Positions 43,920-52,446 of a stretch of 64,000 bases of DNA are shown one piece after another. The DNA lies in assembly GCF_037027445.1 (NCBI RefSeq), contig NZ_JBANDL010000002.1, forward strand, positions 1,860,001 through 1,924,000. Direction: 5' to 3'. This stretch comes from Lysobacter firmicutimachus. Its GTDB lineage: Bacteria > Pseudomonadota > Gammaproteobacteria > Xanthomonadales > Xanthomonadaceae. The notes below the pieces were generated by a model, which saw nothing but the letters and a program-made list of their open reading frames with translations, ran no database searches and was not told the DNA's origin. Every line of letters begins with the position of its first letter. The stretch's first letter is position 1. A program made the translations under genes and the position numbers.

Positions 43920-46118
43920 TCACTGGACGGTGCAGGTCAGGGTCACGGTCACGCGATTGTCGGGAGGCGCGGCCGTCAGCGTCGCCAGGGTCACGCCGGT
44001 ATCCAACTGCGCCAAGGGCAGGTTCGCCGCGGGACATCCCACTCCCGAGCAGAGGGCCGGCCCCGGGCAGCTCAAGCCGGTGCGGCCGGCGGCCGGGTCG
44101 CGCAGCACCGCGCCTGTCACTGCGTCCGGACCGCCGTTGGCGACCACGATCGTGTAGGTGGTCGTCGCCCCGCGCGCCAGGGTGTCGTTGGCTTGATCGA
44201 TATCGCCGTTCACGCCGGGGGTGTTGGTCTTGGTGATGCTCAGATCGGCCAGCGGAAGACGGGTATTGACCAGGGTGCAAGTCAGGTCGTCGCCGGCCGC
44301 CGGGGTGATGCTGAAACTGGCGCCGTTGCCGCTGGGCGTCTGGCCGCCGGCGAAAGCGTTGCTGCAGTTCCAGCTGACCGTGTAATTGCCGAGGTTGGCG
44401 CCCGCGGCCGCGGTTTCGGACAGCGTATACGCGGCTGCGATGGTGGCGGGCTCCACCGTCACCGAACCGTTGGCCGTGCTGCCGCTGCCGGTGGTGGTCA
44501 CCGGGGCCGGTGCGCCGGGACCGACGACGCTCAGCGCGAACTGGTCGGTGGCGACGAAGCGTCCGAGTGGCAGGGACTTCTGCAGACGCACGACGGGCTG
44601 CCTGGTGTTGGTGTACGTGCAGGTCGTGGCGGCAGTGCCGTTCGAAATCGTCAGTTGCCGCCCGGTCGAGCCGGATGCCAGCGTCGAACCGCCGGCGCAG
44701 GCGACGGCGGTGAGGTAATTCGCTTGACTGCCGTTGGAGAAAGTTTCCGCGGGCAGGGTCAGGACATCGCCGGCATAGACGGTCACGGCCGCGCCGACAT
44801 CGGTCTCGTTGCTGGTGTTCGCCGTCGCGGCCAGGGTCGGATTGTTGGTGCCGCCGGTCGTGGTCACCGAAATCGCGTGGTTGACCGTGGCGTTCTGCCA
44901 GGTCTTGGCCAAGTTGATCTGCTGGGCGATGCGGGTATTGGTGAAGGTACAGACCACGCCCGAATCGGCCGGCATGCTGAAACTGCCGTTGGCGCCGGTA
45001 CCGCTGGCGACGAGGCTGTTGTTGGAGACGCGCCGGCACTCCCAGGCGATGGCGTAGTTGGCGGCGCTGCCGGTGGCGAAGGTCTCGCTGAGCGTGACGG
45101 TCTGGCCGGGCAGGCCGTTGGCCGTGGCCGCGGTGGTGGTCGACGGCGGAGTCGACGTGCCGGGCGTCGGGTTTTCCGCGCCTGCGCCGGCGAGGGTCAG
45201 GTTGACCGTGTCGCCGCTCTTGCCGTTGACCCAGGTTTTTCTCAGGGTGACCGGCAGGTTGGGCACGTTGGCCGAGCCGAAGCCCACGCCCAAGGTATCG
45301 GTGGCCAAGCCGACGGCGGTCAGCACCAGTCGGTCGAACGTGGTGTTGTTGGTGTTGATGAACACCAGCGTGTCCGGGAAGTTGCCGCCCGTCGCCGATG
45401 GGAAGGAAGACAGCGTGTAAGTGGCGGTGGTCGCGTTCCAGGTGTAGTTCGTGGGGGTGCCGGTGGGCGGATACGGGTCGACCACCGTCACCGTCCAGGT
45501 ACTGGTATCGATCGCGGCGCCTTGGTAGTAGGCGTCGAAGTTGTACGTGAACGGTCCGGTTACGCCGACGTCGCCCGAACCCGGATCGAACAGCGAGATG
45601 ATCGTGTTGTCGGGCGAGCTGACGACGCCGTTGAATTTGAAATCGATGACGGTCGTCGAGAAAGCGCCGGCGGGTGCGTCGTCCGGTGCGCGCGGAAACT
45701 CGCCGTCGAATCCGAAATGGAATATTCCGGTGACGCCGCCGACGGAGTTGGCGTAAGGGTCGGAGTAGGCCGGGGCGCCGAAACCGCTGGCGATGATGGT
45801 GCTTTGGTGATTTTCGGTGAACCCGTACACCTGTCCGGCGCCGGTGCGGGTCATGTCTACCGTTCCGGAAATGGAGCTGCCGCCCGGGGCCCACAGCCAG
45901 TTTCGGGTAGCGGTCTGACCGCTGTTCAAGATTCCGGGATTGCCGCCGGAGAGAGTCACCCAACTGGTCTGGGCTCCGGCGCTCGGCGCGAATGCCAGGA
46001 TCGAACCGGCCGTCAGCAGACCGGCCCAAAACTGTCGGAACCGCAGATCGAGCCGAAGCACGTGCAGTAGAAGCGCGATCGCGCCCGACCCGGTCCGGCC
46101 ACAGAACAAGCTGCACAT
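43920..46118 (-). CDS. Surface protein with SpaA-like and DUF11 repeats
   Basis: 732 residues. A long N-region with a signal segment (about 30-48, ending SAGA) leads to an N-terminal module (WVTLSGGNPGILNSG to about 270). Three or so prealbumin/SpaA-like beta units follow, each closing with a CTFTNT-like strand (CTFTNTRI, CTYTNTRQ, CTLVNTRL), and a final DUF11 unit begins ADLSITKTNTPG. No cell-wall anchor or autotransporter barrel is present; the protein ends VTVTLTCTVQ. The Thr/Asn-rich sequence and lower GC differ from its neighbours. ATG 46118 has GGGGGGA ahead. Likely an exported adhesin or matrix protein. Confidence 0.82.
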   Translation of the reverse strand: MCSLFCGRTGSGAIALLLHVLRLDLRFRQFWAGLLTAGSILAFAPSAGAQTSWVTLSGGNPGILNSGQTATRNWLWAPGGSSISGTVDMTRTGAGQVYGFTENHQSTIIASGFGAPAYSDPYANSVGGVTGIFHFGFDGEFPRAPDDAPAGAFSTTVIDFKFNGVVSSPDNTIISLFDPGSGDVGVTGPFTYNFDAYYQGAAIDTSTWTVTVVDPYPPTGTPTNYTWNATTATYTLSSFPSATGGNFPDTLVFINTNNTTFDRLVLTAVGLATDTLGVGFGSANVPNLPVTLRKTWVNGKSGDTVNLTLAGAGAENPTPGTSTPPSTTTAATANGLPGQTVTLSETFATGSAANYAIAWECRRVSNNSLVASGTGANGSFSMPADSGVVCTFTNTRIAQQINLAKTWQNATVNHAISVTTTGGTNNPTLAATANTSNETDVGAAVTVYAGDVLTLPAETFSNGSQANYLTAVACAGGSTLASGSTGRQLTISNGTAATTCTYTNTRQPVVRLQKSLPLGRFVATDQFALSVVGPGAPAPVTTTGSGSTANGSVTVEPATIAAAYTLSETAAAGANLGNYTVSWNCSNAFAGGQTPSGNGASFSITPAAGDDLTCTLVNTRLPLADLSITKTNTPGVNGDIDQANDTLARGATTTYTIVVANGGPDAVTGAVLRDPAAGRTGLSCPGPALCSGVGCPAANLPLAQLDTGVTLATLTAAPPDNRVTVTLTCTVQ

Positions 46119-46203
46119 GGAAATCCCCCCGGAACCGCTTGATGTTCAGTACAGCGGTCTTTCGCCCCGGCGTATGGACGCAAGTGTTGCCGCTTGCGCG
46201 GCA

Positions 46204-46232
46204 TAAATAGAGATTTCTGTCACATTTTGCAA
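46204..46232 (-). promoter_or_regulatory. AT-rich sigma-70 promoter of the surface protein gene
   Basis: On the minus strand TTGCAA (46227-46232) and TATTTA (46204-46209) are separated by exactly 17 bases, in an AT-rich island that stands out in this GC-rich window. The words TGTGTCA and TGTGACA around the -35 recall half-sites of the CRP-like regulator Clp. The leader would be about 80 bases. Confidence 0.62.
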
Positions 46233-46413
46233 TGACACATTTACGCCGCATTAAGCTACCGGGCGGGCGGTCGCAAAAAAGCGAGCGATTGCCTGACCCG
46301 AGCCGGGGCGAGACAAGAAGGCATCGGATGGTGGGGCAATCGATCCGCTTCGCGACCCGGTGCGTGCGCGAGCCGGCGCAGGGGCGTGGCGCGCGCTGCG
46401 GCGGCCTCTGGTT

Positions 46414-46490
46414 TGGCGACCCCGACACGATTCGAACGTGTGACCTTCCCCTTAGGAGGGGGATGCTCTATCCAGCTGAGCTACGGGGCC
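46414..46490 (-). tRNA. tRNA-Arg (CCU)
   Basis: Complete cloverleaf on the minus strand, 77 bases including an encoded CCA. The acceptor stem GGCCCCG pairs with CGGGGTC (one G-T). The anticodon arm TCCCC-CTCCTAA-GGGGA shows anticodon CCT, reading AGG. The T arm is ACACG-TTCGAAT-CGTGT. Confidence 0.97.
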
Positions 46491-46616
46491 GGCGATGCAT
46501 GGCTGCGTTCCCGCCGATGCGCGGGGCGCATACGCGCGGCCGCGGCCATCCGCCGATTGTACCCGGCGGCGCGGGGCGGCGGCCACGGCGCGGCCGGATG
46601 GCCGGCCCGGCCGGCT

Positions 46617-47186
46617 TCAGGCGCTGCGCCACAGGCGCTGCAGCAGGGCCTGCGCGGCCGCGCCGGCGGCGACCGGGTCGAAGCGTTCGACCGGCTGCGC
46701 CAGGGCCCAGCGATCGGCCGCGCGCAGCACCGCCAGCGAAGCGGTTTCGATCAGGCGGCGGTCCGGCGTGCCGTCGATCAGGCCCAGCCGGGCGGCGTCG
46801 GCGAAGAAGGCGGCGAACCAGGACGAGGGCGCGTCGCCGGGCGTCTGTTCGAGCAGAGCGCGATGATCGGGATGGGCGGCGAGAAACGCGCCGAGACGCT
46901 CGTTAGCGGCATGGAACTGCCGCCACAAACCATCGGCGTCGGCCGCCGGCGACCATTCGCCCAGGGTCTGCGCGGCGCGTTGCAGCGAATCGGCGGCGAC
47001 GGTTTCGAACAAGTCGCCCTTGCCGTCGAAGTAGTGGTAGGCCGAGGACTTGGAGATGCCCGAGTCGTCGATGATCCGGTTGAGCGAAGCGCCGTCGCGG
47101 CCGTCGCGGGCGAAATGCGCGCGCGCGGTGTCGAGGAAGGCGGCTCGGGCCGCGGCGGGCAGGCGTTCGAAGCGGGGCAAGGGCAT
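46617..47186 (-). CDS. TetR family transcriptional regulator
   Basis: 189 residues. The N-terminal helix-turn-helix (SLNRIIDDSGISKSSAYHYF, about residues 34-53) and FDTVAADSL-like continuation (DLFETVAADSLQ) mark the TetR fold; the C-terminal half is a helical ligand domain. It follows the membrane-protein reading frame by 10 bases on the minus strand and the whole unit is preceded by a 21-base palindrome (47760-47780), the likely operator. It would repress its own operon; the ligand is unknown. Confidence 0.9.
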   Translation of the reverse strand: MPLPRFERLPAAARAAFLDTARAHFARDGRDGASLNRIIDDSGISKSSAYHYFDGKGDLFETVAADSLQRAAQTLGEWSPAADADGLWRQFHAANERLGAFLAAHPDHRALLEQTPGDAPSSWFAAFFADAARLGLIDGTPDRRLIETASLAVLRAADRWALAQPVERFDPVAAGAAAQALLQRLWRSA

Positions 47187-47196
47187 GGCGCAGCGG

Positions 47197-47646
47197 TCAG
47201 CGGGCGGGAGTGGCGACGTCCGCGGCGGCTGTCGGCGTCGACGGCGCTGTGTCGCGCAGGCCTCGCAGGATGTGCAGGGTCGCGCGCCAATGCGCGGCCC
47301 ACAGCGCCAGCGCCGCGGCGCCGGCGAGCACGCCGGCCGCGCCGGGCCACAGCGAGGCGATTTGCGGTGCGCACCAGCCCAGGCCCAGCCGCTGCCAGCG
47401 CCGCTGCTGCGCCGTCGCGATGCGGCCGTCGGCGCGCAGCGAGCCGGCGATCGCCGCGACGATGAAGAAGTCTTCCACGAAGTTGTAGGGGATCGCGAAC
47501 ATCCACCACACCGAGCCCGGCGGCGCGCGTCGCGCCGATGCCGGGATCGCCTGCAGCACGGCCTGCAGGTGGCGGCAGTAGCAGGCGACCAGGGCGAAGA
47601 ACGCCAGCATCGCGGCGATGGCGCCGGCCGGCTCCAGGGCCCGCAC
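47197..47646 (-). CDS. Membrane protein, probably interrupted by a TGA
   Basis: From GTG 47646 the frame gives 149 residues with about four transmembrane helices (GAIAAMLAFFALVACYC, FIVAAIAGS and GVLAGAAALALWAAHW are clear). GTG 47646 has no ribosome-binding site. The same frame continues upstream through 11 codons to a TGA at 47680-47682, and before that to ATG 47742, which has GGAG upstream and opens with a hydrophobic helix (WLKFAATLAVAALL..QPW). Reading the TGA as Trp gives one 181-residue protein, so this looks like a recent nonsense change or a sequencing error. It is co-transcribed with the TetR gene. Confidence 0.6.
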   Translation of the reverse strand: MRALEPAGAIAAMLAFFALVACYCRHLQAVLQAIPASARRAPPGSVWWMFAIPYNFVEDFFIVAAIAGSLRADGRIATAQQRRWQRLGLGWCAPQIASLWPGAAGVLAGAAALALWAAHWRATLHILRGLRDTAPSTPTAAADVATPAR

Positions 47647-47759
47647 CTCGCCGAGGAGGCCGGCGCCCCATTGCGGCGCTCACCAGGGTTGGGTCAGCAG
47701 GGCCGCGACGGCGAGGGTCGCGGCGAACTTGAGCCAGGGCATGCAGGCCCGCTCCATGG

Positions 47760-47780
47760 TGTGTACCGGTAGTGTACACA
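47760..47780. promoter_or_regulatory. TetR operator-like palindrome
   Basis: TGTGTAC and GTACACA form perfect 7-base arms around a 7-base spacer, 18 bases upstream of ATG 47742. Size, symmetry and place just ahead of a TetR operon fit an autoregulatory operator. Confidence 0.72.
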
Positions 47781-47924
47781 GTTGGTTTCATGGCCGGGCC
47801 GGCCGCTCGCGGGCGCGCAGGCGCGTGAGATTCCTCCGCTCATAAGCCGCGCCTGCCGCAGCGGCGTGTGCAAGCGTCCCTCGCCCCTGGGCCCATCGAC
47901 GGCGTTTCAACGCTGGCGCGTTGC

Positions 47925-48527
47925 TTACGGCGTCAGGCATTCGCCGTGCTGCTTGAGCTTGTCCAGCAGCTCAGGGTGGGTATCGGCGACATGCCGGCAC
48001 ACCAGTGCTTTGCCGTACTCGCCGGAGATGCGCCGCCCGGGTTCGGAGGAGATGACGGCCAGGGTCTTGGCGTAACACTCGGTGCCGACGAAACGCTCCA
48101 ATGCTTGCTGTCGTTGCGGCGGCAGCGCCTGCAACTGCGCCAGGAGATCGTTCGACGAGGCGGCCTTGCGGCTGGCCGCCATCGCCGCCGCGCCGTCTTC
48201 GGACTCGATGAACCTCAGGCAGGGTTCGAACTGTTGCGCCGGCAGCGCCTGCGACAACAGCGGTTCGAGCTTGGCGGCCAAGGCGCCGGTGTCGAAGCCG
48301 GCGACCGCGGCTTCCGCGACCGCGCGAAGCTTGGGATCGCTGGCGGTTTGCGCCACGATCTGCTGGTTCAGCGCATGCTTGCCGTGAAACACTTCGAACA
48401 GATAGACGACCAGCTTGGCCGGACCGGTCGGCGCGGTTTCGGCGGGGGCGGGCGGAGCGGCGAAGCAGGCCGAACCGAACAGCAACGCAGGAAGAGCCGC
48501 CGCGAGGGCGAGCCTGGAAAGACGCAT
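47925..48527 (-). CDS. Secreted helical protein, DUF2059-like
   Basis: 200 residues. A signal peptide (RLSRLALAAALPALLFGSACFA) is followed by a helical mature part. Stretches such as KLVVYLFEVFHGKHALNQQIV, RAVAEAAVAGFDTGALAAKLEPLLSQ and FIESEDGAAAMAASRKAA recall the DUF2059 pattern, in which residues around a helical bundle are conserved but function is unknown. Cysteines at CLRFIES, ECYAKT, LVCRHV and GECLTP would allow two disulphides. GGGG precedes the ATG. Confidence 0.65.
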   Translation of the reverse strand: MRLSRLALAAALPALLFGSACFAAPPAPAETAPTGPAKLVVYLFEVFHGKHALNQQIVAQTASDPKLRAVAEAAVAGFDTGALAAKLEPLLSQALPAQQFEPCLRFIESEDGAAAMAASRKAASSNDLLAQLQALPPQRQQALERFVGTECYAKTLAVISSEPGRRISGEYGKALVCRHVADTHPELLDKLKQHGECLTP

Positions 48528-48684
48528 CGAATCATCCCCTGAAGTGCGGCGCGCGAATCGCGCCGACGGATAGCGCCGCCCGTCGCTGCGGCGGCATGAC
48601 GCATTCTGGCAGAGTCTGTCGCGGCCTTGCGAGGCATGCGCTTCCCCTTCGCCGATCGGTGCGTGCTACCCGTTCGGCGTTTTT

Positions 48685-48708
48685 GTAGGAGCGGCGTGAG
48701 CCGCGACC
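48685..48708. repeat. REP-like intergenic element
   Basis: GTAGGAGCGGCGTGAGCCGC followed by GACC. The word GCGGC-GTGA-GCCGC is a small hairpin, and the GTAGGAGC lead is the form of the abundant extragenic repeats of Xanthomonas, Stenotrophomonas and Lysobacter. Confidence 0.7.
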
Positions 48709-48905
48709 ACCGCAGCCGCGTACGCAAGCGGTGCCTGGCGAAGCACGGATGACCGGCCGCACTCGACCGCGACAGGCTCCATCCCCGCTTGGGAGACGTT
48801 CGGGGCATCGCATCGCTTCGGCGGTCGCGGCCGGTGACCGGAGGCCATCCCGTGGGACGCCGCTCCAACCGGAAGGCGGCAGGTTCCGTCGGCGGACGCA
48901 CAGGC

Positions 48906-48944
48906 GGCGAAAACACGAACGCCCCGCGCGAGGCGGGGCGTTCG
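48906..48944 (-). terminator. Terminator of parC
   Basis: A 12-bp perfect stem (CGAACGCCCCGC / GCGGGGCGTTCG) around a 5-base loop, 32 bases beyond the parC stop; TGTTTTCG follows on the minus strand. Confidence 0.82.
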
Positions 48945-48976
48945 GGCTCTGCGGCGGACGCAGGCGGCGTGCCGGT

Positions 48977-51220
48977 TTATTCCACCGACAGCCCTTCGAC
49001 CTTCTGCCAGCCGCGCGGCAACAGGCCGCCGCGGGTGGCGCGGGCGCCGAGGTAGGTGTCCAGCTCCTTATACGACAGGCCCATGGTGCGCGCGCCGGAC
49101 TTGATGCTCAGGGTCTGTCCCGGGGCGACCACCGCCACCGCGACCACGCGCTCGGTGCCGAGCTTGGCCTTGGGGATGTCGATGATCTTGTTGCCCTTGC
49201 CCTTGTCGAGTTCGGGCAGCTCCGAGACCGGGAAGGCCAGCAAATGGCCGACGTTGGTGACCGCGACCACCCGGTCCTGTTCGACGTCGCCGACCGGGGA
49301 CGGCTGCAGCACCTTGGCGTTCGGCGTCAGCGACAGCATCGCCTTGCCGGCCTTGTTGCGGCCGGTCAGGTTCTCGAAGCGGGTCACGAAGCCGTAGCCG
49401 TGGCTGCTGGAAAGGACGAAACGCTGGTCGTTGTCGCCGGCGGCGATGGCCTGGAACGCCGCGCCGGCCGCGGGCGAGAAGCGCCCCGTCAGCGGCTCGC
49501 CGTTGCCTCGCGCGGAGGGCAGGCTGTGGATCAGGGTCGAGTAGGCGCGGCCGGTCGAATCCAGGAACGCGACCTGCTGGGTGCTGCGGCCCTTGGCCGC
49601 GGCCAGCAGGCCGTCGCCTTCGCGGTAGCTCAGGGTGGCGGCGTCGATGTCGTGGCCCTTGGCCGCGCGCACCCAGCCTTTCTCGCTGACCACCACGGTC
49701 ATCGGTTCGCTGGCGACCAGTTCGGTCTCCGACAGGGCCTGCGCGGCGTTGCGCGCGACCAGCGGCGAACGGCGCGCGTCGCCGAACTTCTTGGCGTCGG
49801 CGAGCAGTTCGTCCTTGATCAGCTTCTTCAGCTTGGTCTTGCTGGCCAAGGTGGCGACCAGTTGCTCGCGCTCCTTCTCCAACTCGGCCTGTTCGCCGCG
49901 GATCTTCATTTCCTCCAGGCGCGCCAACTGGCGCAGGCGGGTCTCGAGGATGTAGTCGGTCTGCTCTTCGGTCAGGCCGAAGCGCTTCATCAGCACCGGA
50001 CGCGGCTCGTCCTCGGTGCGGATGATGCGGATCACCTCGTCCAGGTTCAGGAACGCGACCAGCAAGCCTTCCAACAGGTGCAGGCGGCGGTTGACCTTGT
50101 CCAGGCGGTGGTTGAGGCGGCGGGTGACGGTGTCGCTGCGGAAGCTCAGCCACTCGGTCAGGAAGGCCTTGAGGCCCTTGACCTGCGGGCGGCCGTCCAG
50201 CCCGATCACGTTGAAGTTGATGCGGTAGCTGCGTTCCAGGTCGGTGGTCGCGAACAGATGGCCCATCAGCTGTTCGACGTCGACCCGGTTGGAGCGCGGC
50301 ACCAACACGATCCGGGTCGGGTTGGCATGGTCGGACTCGTCGCGGATGTCTTCCAGCCACGGCAACTTCTTGGCCCGCATCTGGGTCGCGATCTGCTCGA
50401 TGACCTTGCTCGGCGAGGTCTGGTAGGGCAGCGCGGTGACGACGATGTTGGCGCCGTCCTTCTCGAAAATGGCGCGGGCGCGCACGCTGCCCAGGCCGGT
50501 TTCGTACATCGCGATCAGGTCCGCACGCGGGGTGATGATCTCGGCCGTGGTCGGGTAGTCCGGGCCGAGCACGTGCTCGCACAGGTCGCGGGTGGTCGCG
50601 TCCGGGTCGTCGAGCAGGCGCACGCAGGCGCTGACCACTTCGTTGAGGTTGTGCGGCGGCACGTCGGTGGCCATGCCGACCGCGATGCCGGTGGTGCCGT
50701 TGAGCAGCAGATGCGGCAGGCGCGCCGGCATCCAGGTCGGCTCTTCCAGGGTGCCGTCGAAGTTCGGGTCCCAGTCGACCGTGCCCTGGCCGAGCTCGCC
50801 GAGCAGGACCTCGGCGATCGGGGTCAGCTTGGACTCGGTGTAGCGCATCGCCGCGAACGACTTGGGATCGTCGCTGGAGCCGAAGTTGCCCTGGCCCTCG
50901 ACCAGCGGATAGCGGTACGAGAACGGCTGCGCCATGAGGACCATGGCCTCGTAGCAGGCGCTGTCGCCGTGCGGGTGGTATTTGCCGATCACGTCGCCGA
51001 CGGTGCGGGCGGACTTCTTCGGCTTGGCCGCGGCGTTGAGGCCGAGTTCGCTCATCGAATAGATGATGCGGCGCTGCACCGGCTTGAGGCCGTCGCCGAG
51101 GAAGGGCAGGGCGCGGTCCAGGACCACGTACATCGAGTAGTCGAGGTAGGCGCGCTCGGCATACTCGCGCAGGGGGATCTGTTCGAAGCCGTGGAACACC
51201 GGACGTACGGAATCGGTCAT
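48977..51220 (-). CDS. parC: DNA topoisomerase IV subunit A
   Basis: 747 residues. The breakage-rejoining domain has active-site Tyr127 (AAMRYTES) and the quinolone region [20 protein letters not shown]; Ser87 and Glu91, the residues changed in resistant strains, are wild type. The coiled-coil middle and a C-terminal beta-pinwheel ([28 protein letters not shown]) follow. It decatenates daughter chromosomes with ParE, which is not in the window. The frame is open upstream, but ATG 51220 starts the conserved [22 protein letters not shown]. Confidence 0.97.
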   Translation of the reverse strand: MTDSVRPVFHGFEQIPLREYAERAYLDYSMYVVLDRALPFLGDGLKPVQRRIIYSMSELGLNAAAKPKKSARTVGDVIGKYHPHGDSACYEAMVLMAQPFSYRYPLVEGQGNFGSSDDPKSFAAMRYTESKLTPIAEVLLGELGQGTVDWDPNFDGTLEEPTWMPARLPHLLLNGTTGIAVGMATDVPPHNLNEVVSACVRLLDDPDATTRDLCEHVLGPDYPTTAEIITPRADLIAMYETGLGSVRARAIFEKDGANIVVTALPYQTSPSKVIEQIATQMRAKKLPWLEDIRDESDHANPTRIVLVPRSNRVDVEQLMGHLFATTDLERSYRINFNVIGLDGRPQVKGLKAFLTEWLSFRSDTVTRRLNHRLDKVNRRLHLLEGLLVAFLNLDEVIRIIRTEDEPRPVLMKRFGLTEEQTDYILETRLRQLARLEEMKIRGEQAELEKEREQLVATLASKTKLKKLIKDELLADAKKFGDARRSPLVARNAAQALSETELVASEPMTVVVSEKGWVRAAKGHDIDAATLSYREGDGLLAAAKGRSTQQVAFLDSTGRAYSTLIHSLPSARGNGEPLTGRFSPAAGAAFQAIAAGDNDQRFVLSSSHGYGFVTRFENLTGRNKAGKAMLSLTPNAKVLQPSPVGDVEQDRVVAVTNVGHLLAFPVSELPELDKGKGNKIIDIPKAKLGTERVVAVAVVAPGQTLSIKSGARTMGLSYKELDTYLGARATRGGLLPRGWQKVEGLSVE

Positions 51221-51392
51221 GGAACCTGTGGCTGGGTAGGGCTGACCGGGGATTCTAACCGGGCAGGGGGTGGCGGGGATGTCGTGGCGGCCGCGACGCC
51301 CCGCGAGGTGCGCCGCGGAGCCCGCTGGCGCTGCGGCCGGGCGGGCCGGCGCGGTATCCTGCCCGCCCGCCATCGCTCAGCCTGAGACCGCC

Positions 51393-52229
51393 ATGCCGCG
51401 TCGCTTCCGCCGCCTGCGTACGTCGATCCTGTGCCTGGCCGCGGCCGGCATCGGCATCGCCGCGGCGACCGCGGCGCAGGCGCCGTCGCGCGCCGCGCCG
51501 GTCTGGTCCTATAAAGTCGTCGCCCGCTACCCGCACGACCCGGGCGCGTTCACCCAGGGCCTGATCTTCCGCGACGGCTTCCTGTACGAAAGCACCGGTC
51601 TCAACGGCCGTTCGACGGTGCGCAAGGTCAAGCTCGATACCGGCGAGGTGGTGCAGCGTGCCAGCCTACCGGCCTCGGTGTTCGGCGAGGGCCTGACCGA
51701 TCGCCAGACCGAGCGCGGCCGCCAGCTGCTGGTGCTGACCTGGACTTCGCGCGCCGGCTACATCCTCGACATGGGCAGCTTCGCCACCGCCGGCACCTTC
51801 AGCTATCCCGGCGAGGGCTGGGGCCTGACCCGTTCGCAGGACACGATCTACCTCAGCGACGGCAGCGCCCAGATCCGCCTGCTCGATCCGAAGACGCTGA
51901 AAGAGCGCGGCCGGATCGAGGTGCGCGAGGGCGGCCGCCCGGTCGACCAGCTCAACGAGCTGGAATGGGTCAAGGGCGAGATCTACGCCAATGTGTGGCA
52001 GACCGACCGCATCGTCCGGATCGACCCCAAGAGCGGGCGCGTGCTCGGCTGGATCGACCTCAGCGGCCTGTTGTCGCGCCACGGCAGCGGCGGCAGCGGC
52101 GGCCGCGGCGCCGACGTGCTCAACGGCATCGCCTACGACGCCGCGCGCGACCGCTTGTTCGTGACCGGCAAATGGTGGCCGGACCTGTTCGAGATCAAGC
52201 CGGTGCCGCCCGCCGGCGGCAAGCGCTGA
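51393..52229 (+). CDS. Secreted glutaminyl-peptide cyclotransferase (plant-like QC)
   Basis: 278 residues with a signal peptide (cut about ATAAQA). The mature part is a five-bladed beta-propeller of the Glu_cyclase_2 family: VVARYPHDPGAFTQGLIF, FLYESTGLNGRSTVRKV, FGEGLTD, GEGWGLTR, LNELEWVKGEIYANVWQTD and LNGIAYD are its signature segments. It turns N-terminal Gln of exported proteins into pyroglutamate, which protects them from aminopeptidases. Xanthomonas campestris has a characterised homolog. It is divergent from parC and precedes the RND operon. Confidence 0.92.
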   Translation: MPRRFRRLRTSILCLAAAGIGIAAATAAQAPSRAAPVWSYKVVARYPHDPGAFTQGLIFRDGFLYESTGLNGRSTVRKVKLDTGEVVQRASLPASVFGEGLTDRQTERGRQLLVLTWTSRAGYILDMGSFATAGTFSYPGEGWGLTRSQDTIYLSDGSAQIRLLDPKTLKERGRIEVREGGRPVDQLNELEWVKGEIYANVWQTDRIVRIDPKSGRVLGWIDLSGLLSRHGSGGSGGRGADVLNGIAYDAARDRLFVTGKWWPDLFEIKPVPPAGGKR

Positions 52230-52300
52230 ACCCGCGGCGCGGCATCGGCCGCGTCGTCGCCCTGCATCGTCGCAAGCCGCATTGAGCCGAGCGCCGCTTA

Positions 52301-52318
52301 GCTGACGGATTTGTCAGC
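52301..52318. promoter_or_regulatory. TGAC-N6-GTCA palindrome, CusR/CopR-type box
   Basis: GCTGAC-GGATTT-GTCAGC, a perfect 6-base inverted repeat. Half-site words and the 6-base gap equal those of the CusR/CopR box (TGACAANNTTGTCA). It lies 129 bases before the RND adaptor start and about 40 bases before a weak -10 (TAGAGT, 52351-52356). Confidence 0.65.
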
Positions 52319-52446
52319 GGCGCGACAGCCTGCCGTCCGCGGCCGCGGCCTAGAGTCGGCGCAGGTTCCGCGTGCCTCCCACCGCGGTCCTGCGCGGCGT
52401 CGCGGTTTGCGGCGTCGCGTCCTCCCCGTTGCCAAGGACGCCGCCC

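Larger units (their letters stand above)
48528..48976. other. Intergenic region upstream of the parC 3' end
   Basis: 449 bases holding the promoter of the DUF2059-like gene, a REP-like repeat (48685-48708) and the parC terminator (48906-48944). No gene is supported; frames here are Arg-rich. Confidence 0.6.

Noticed and set aside
46232..46906. Plus-strand frame running through tRNA-Arg
   Set aside because: The piece DTIRTCDLPLRRGMLYPAELRG is antisense tRNA translated, not a protein.
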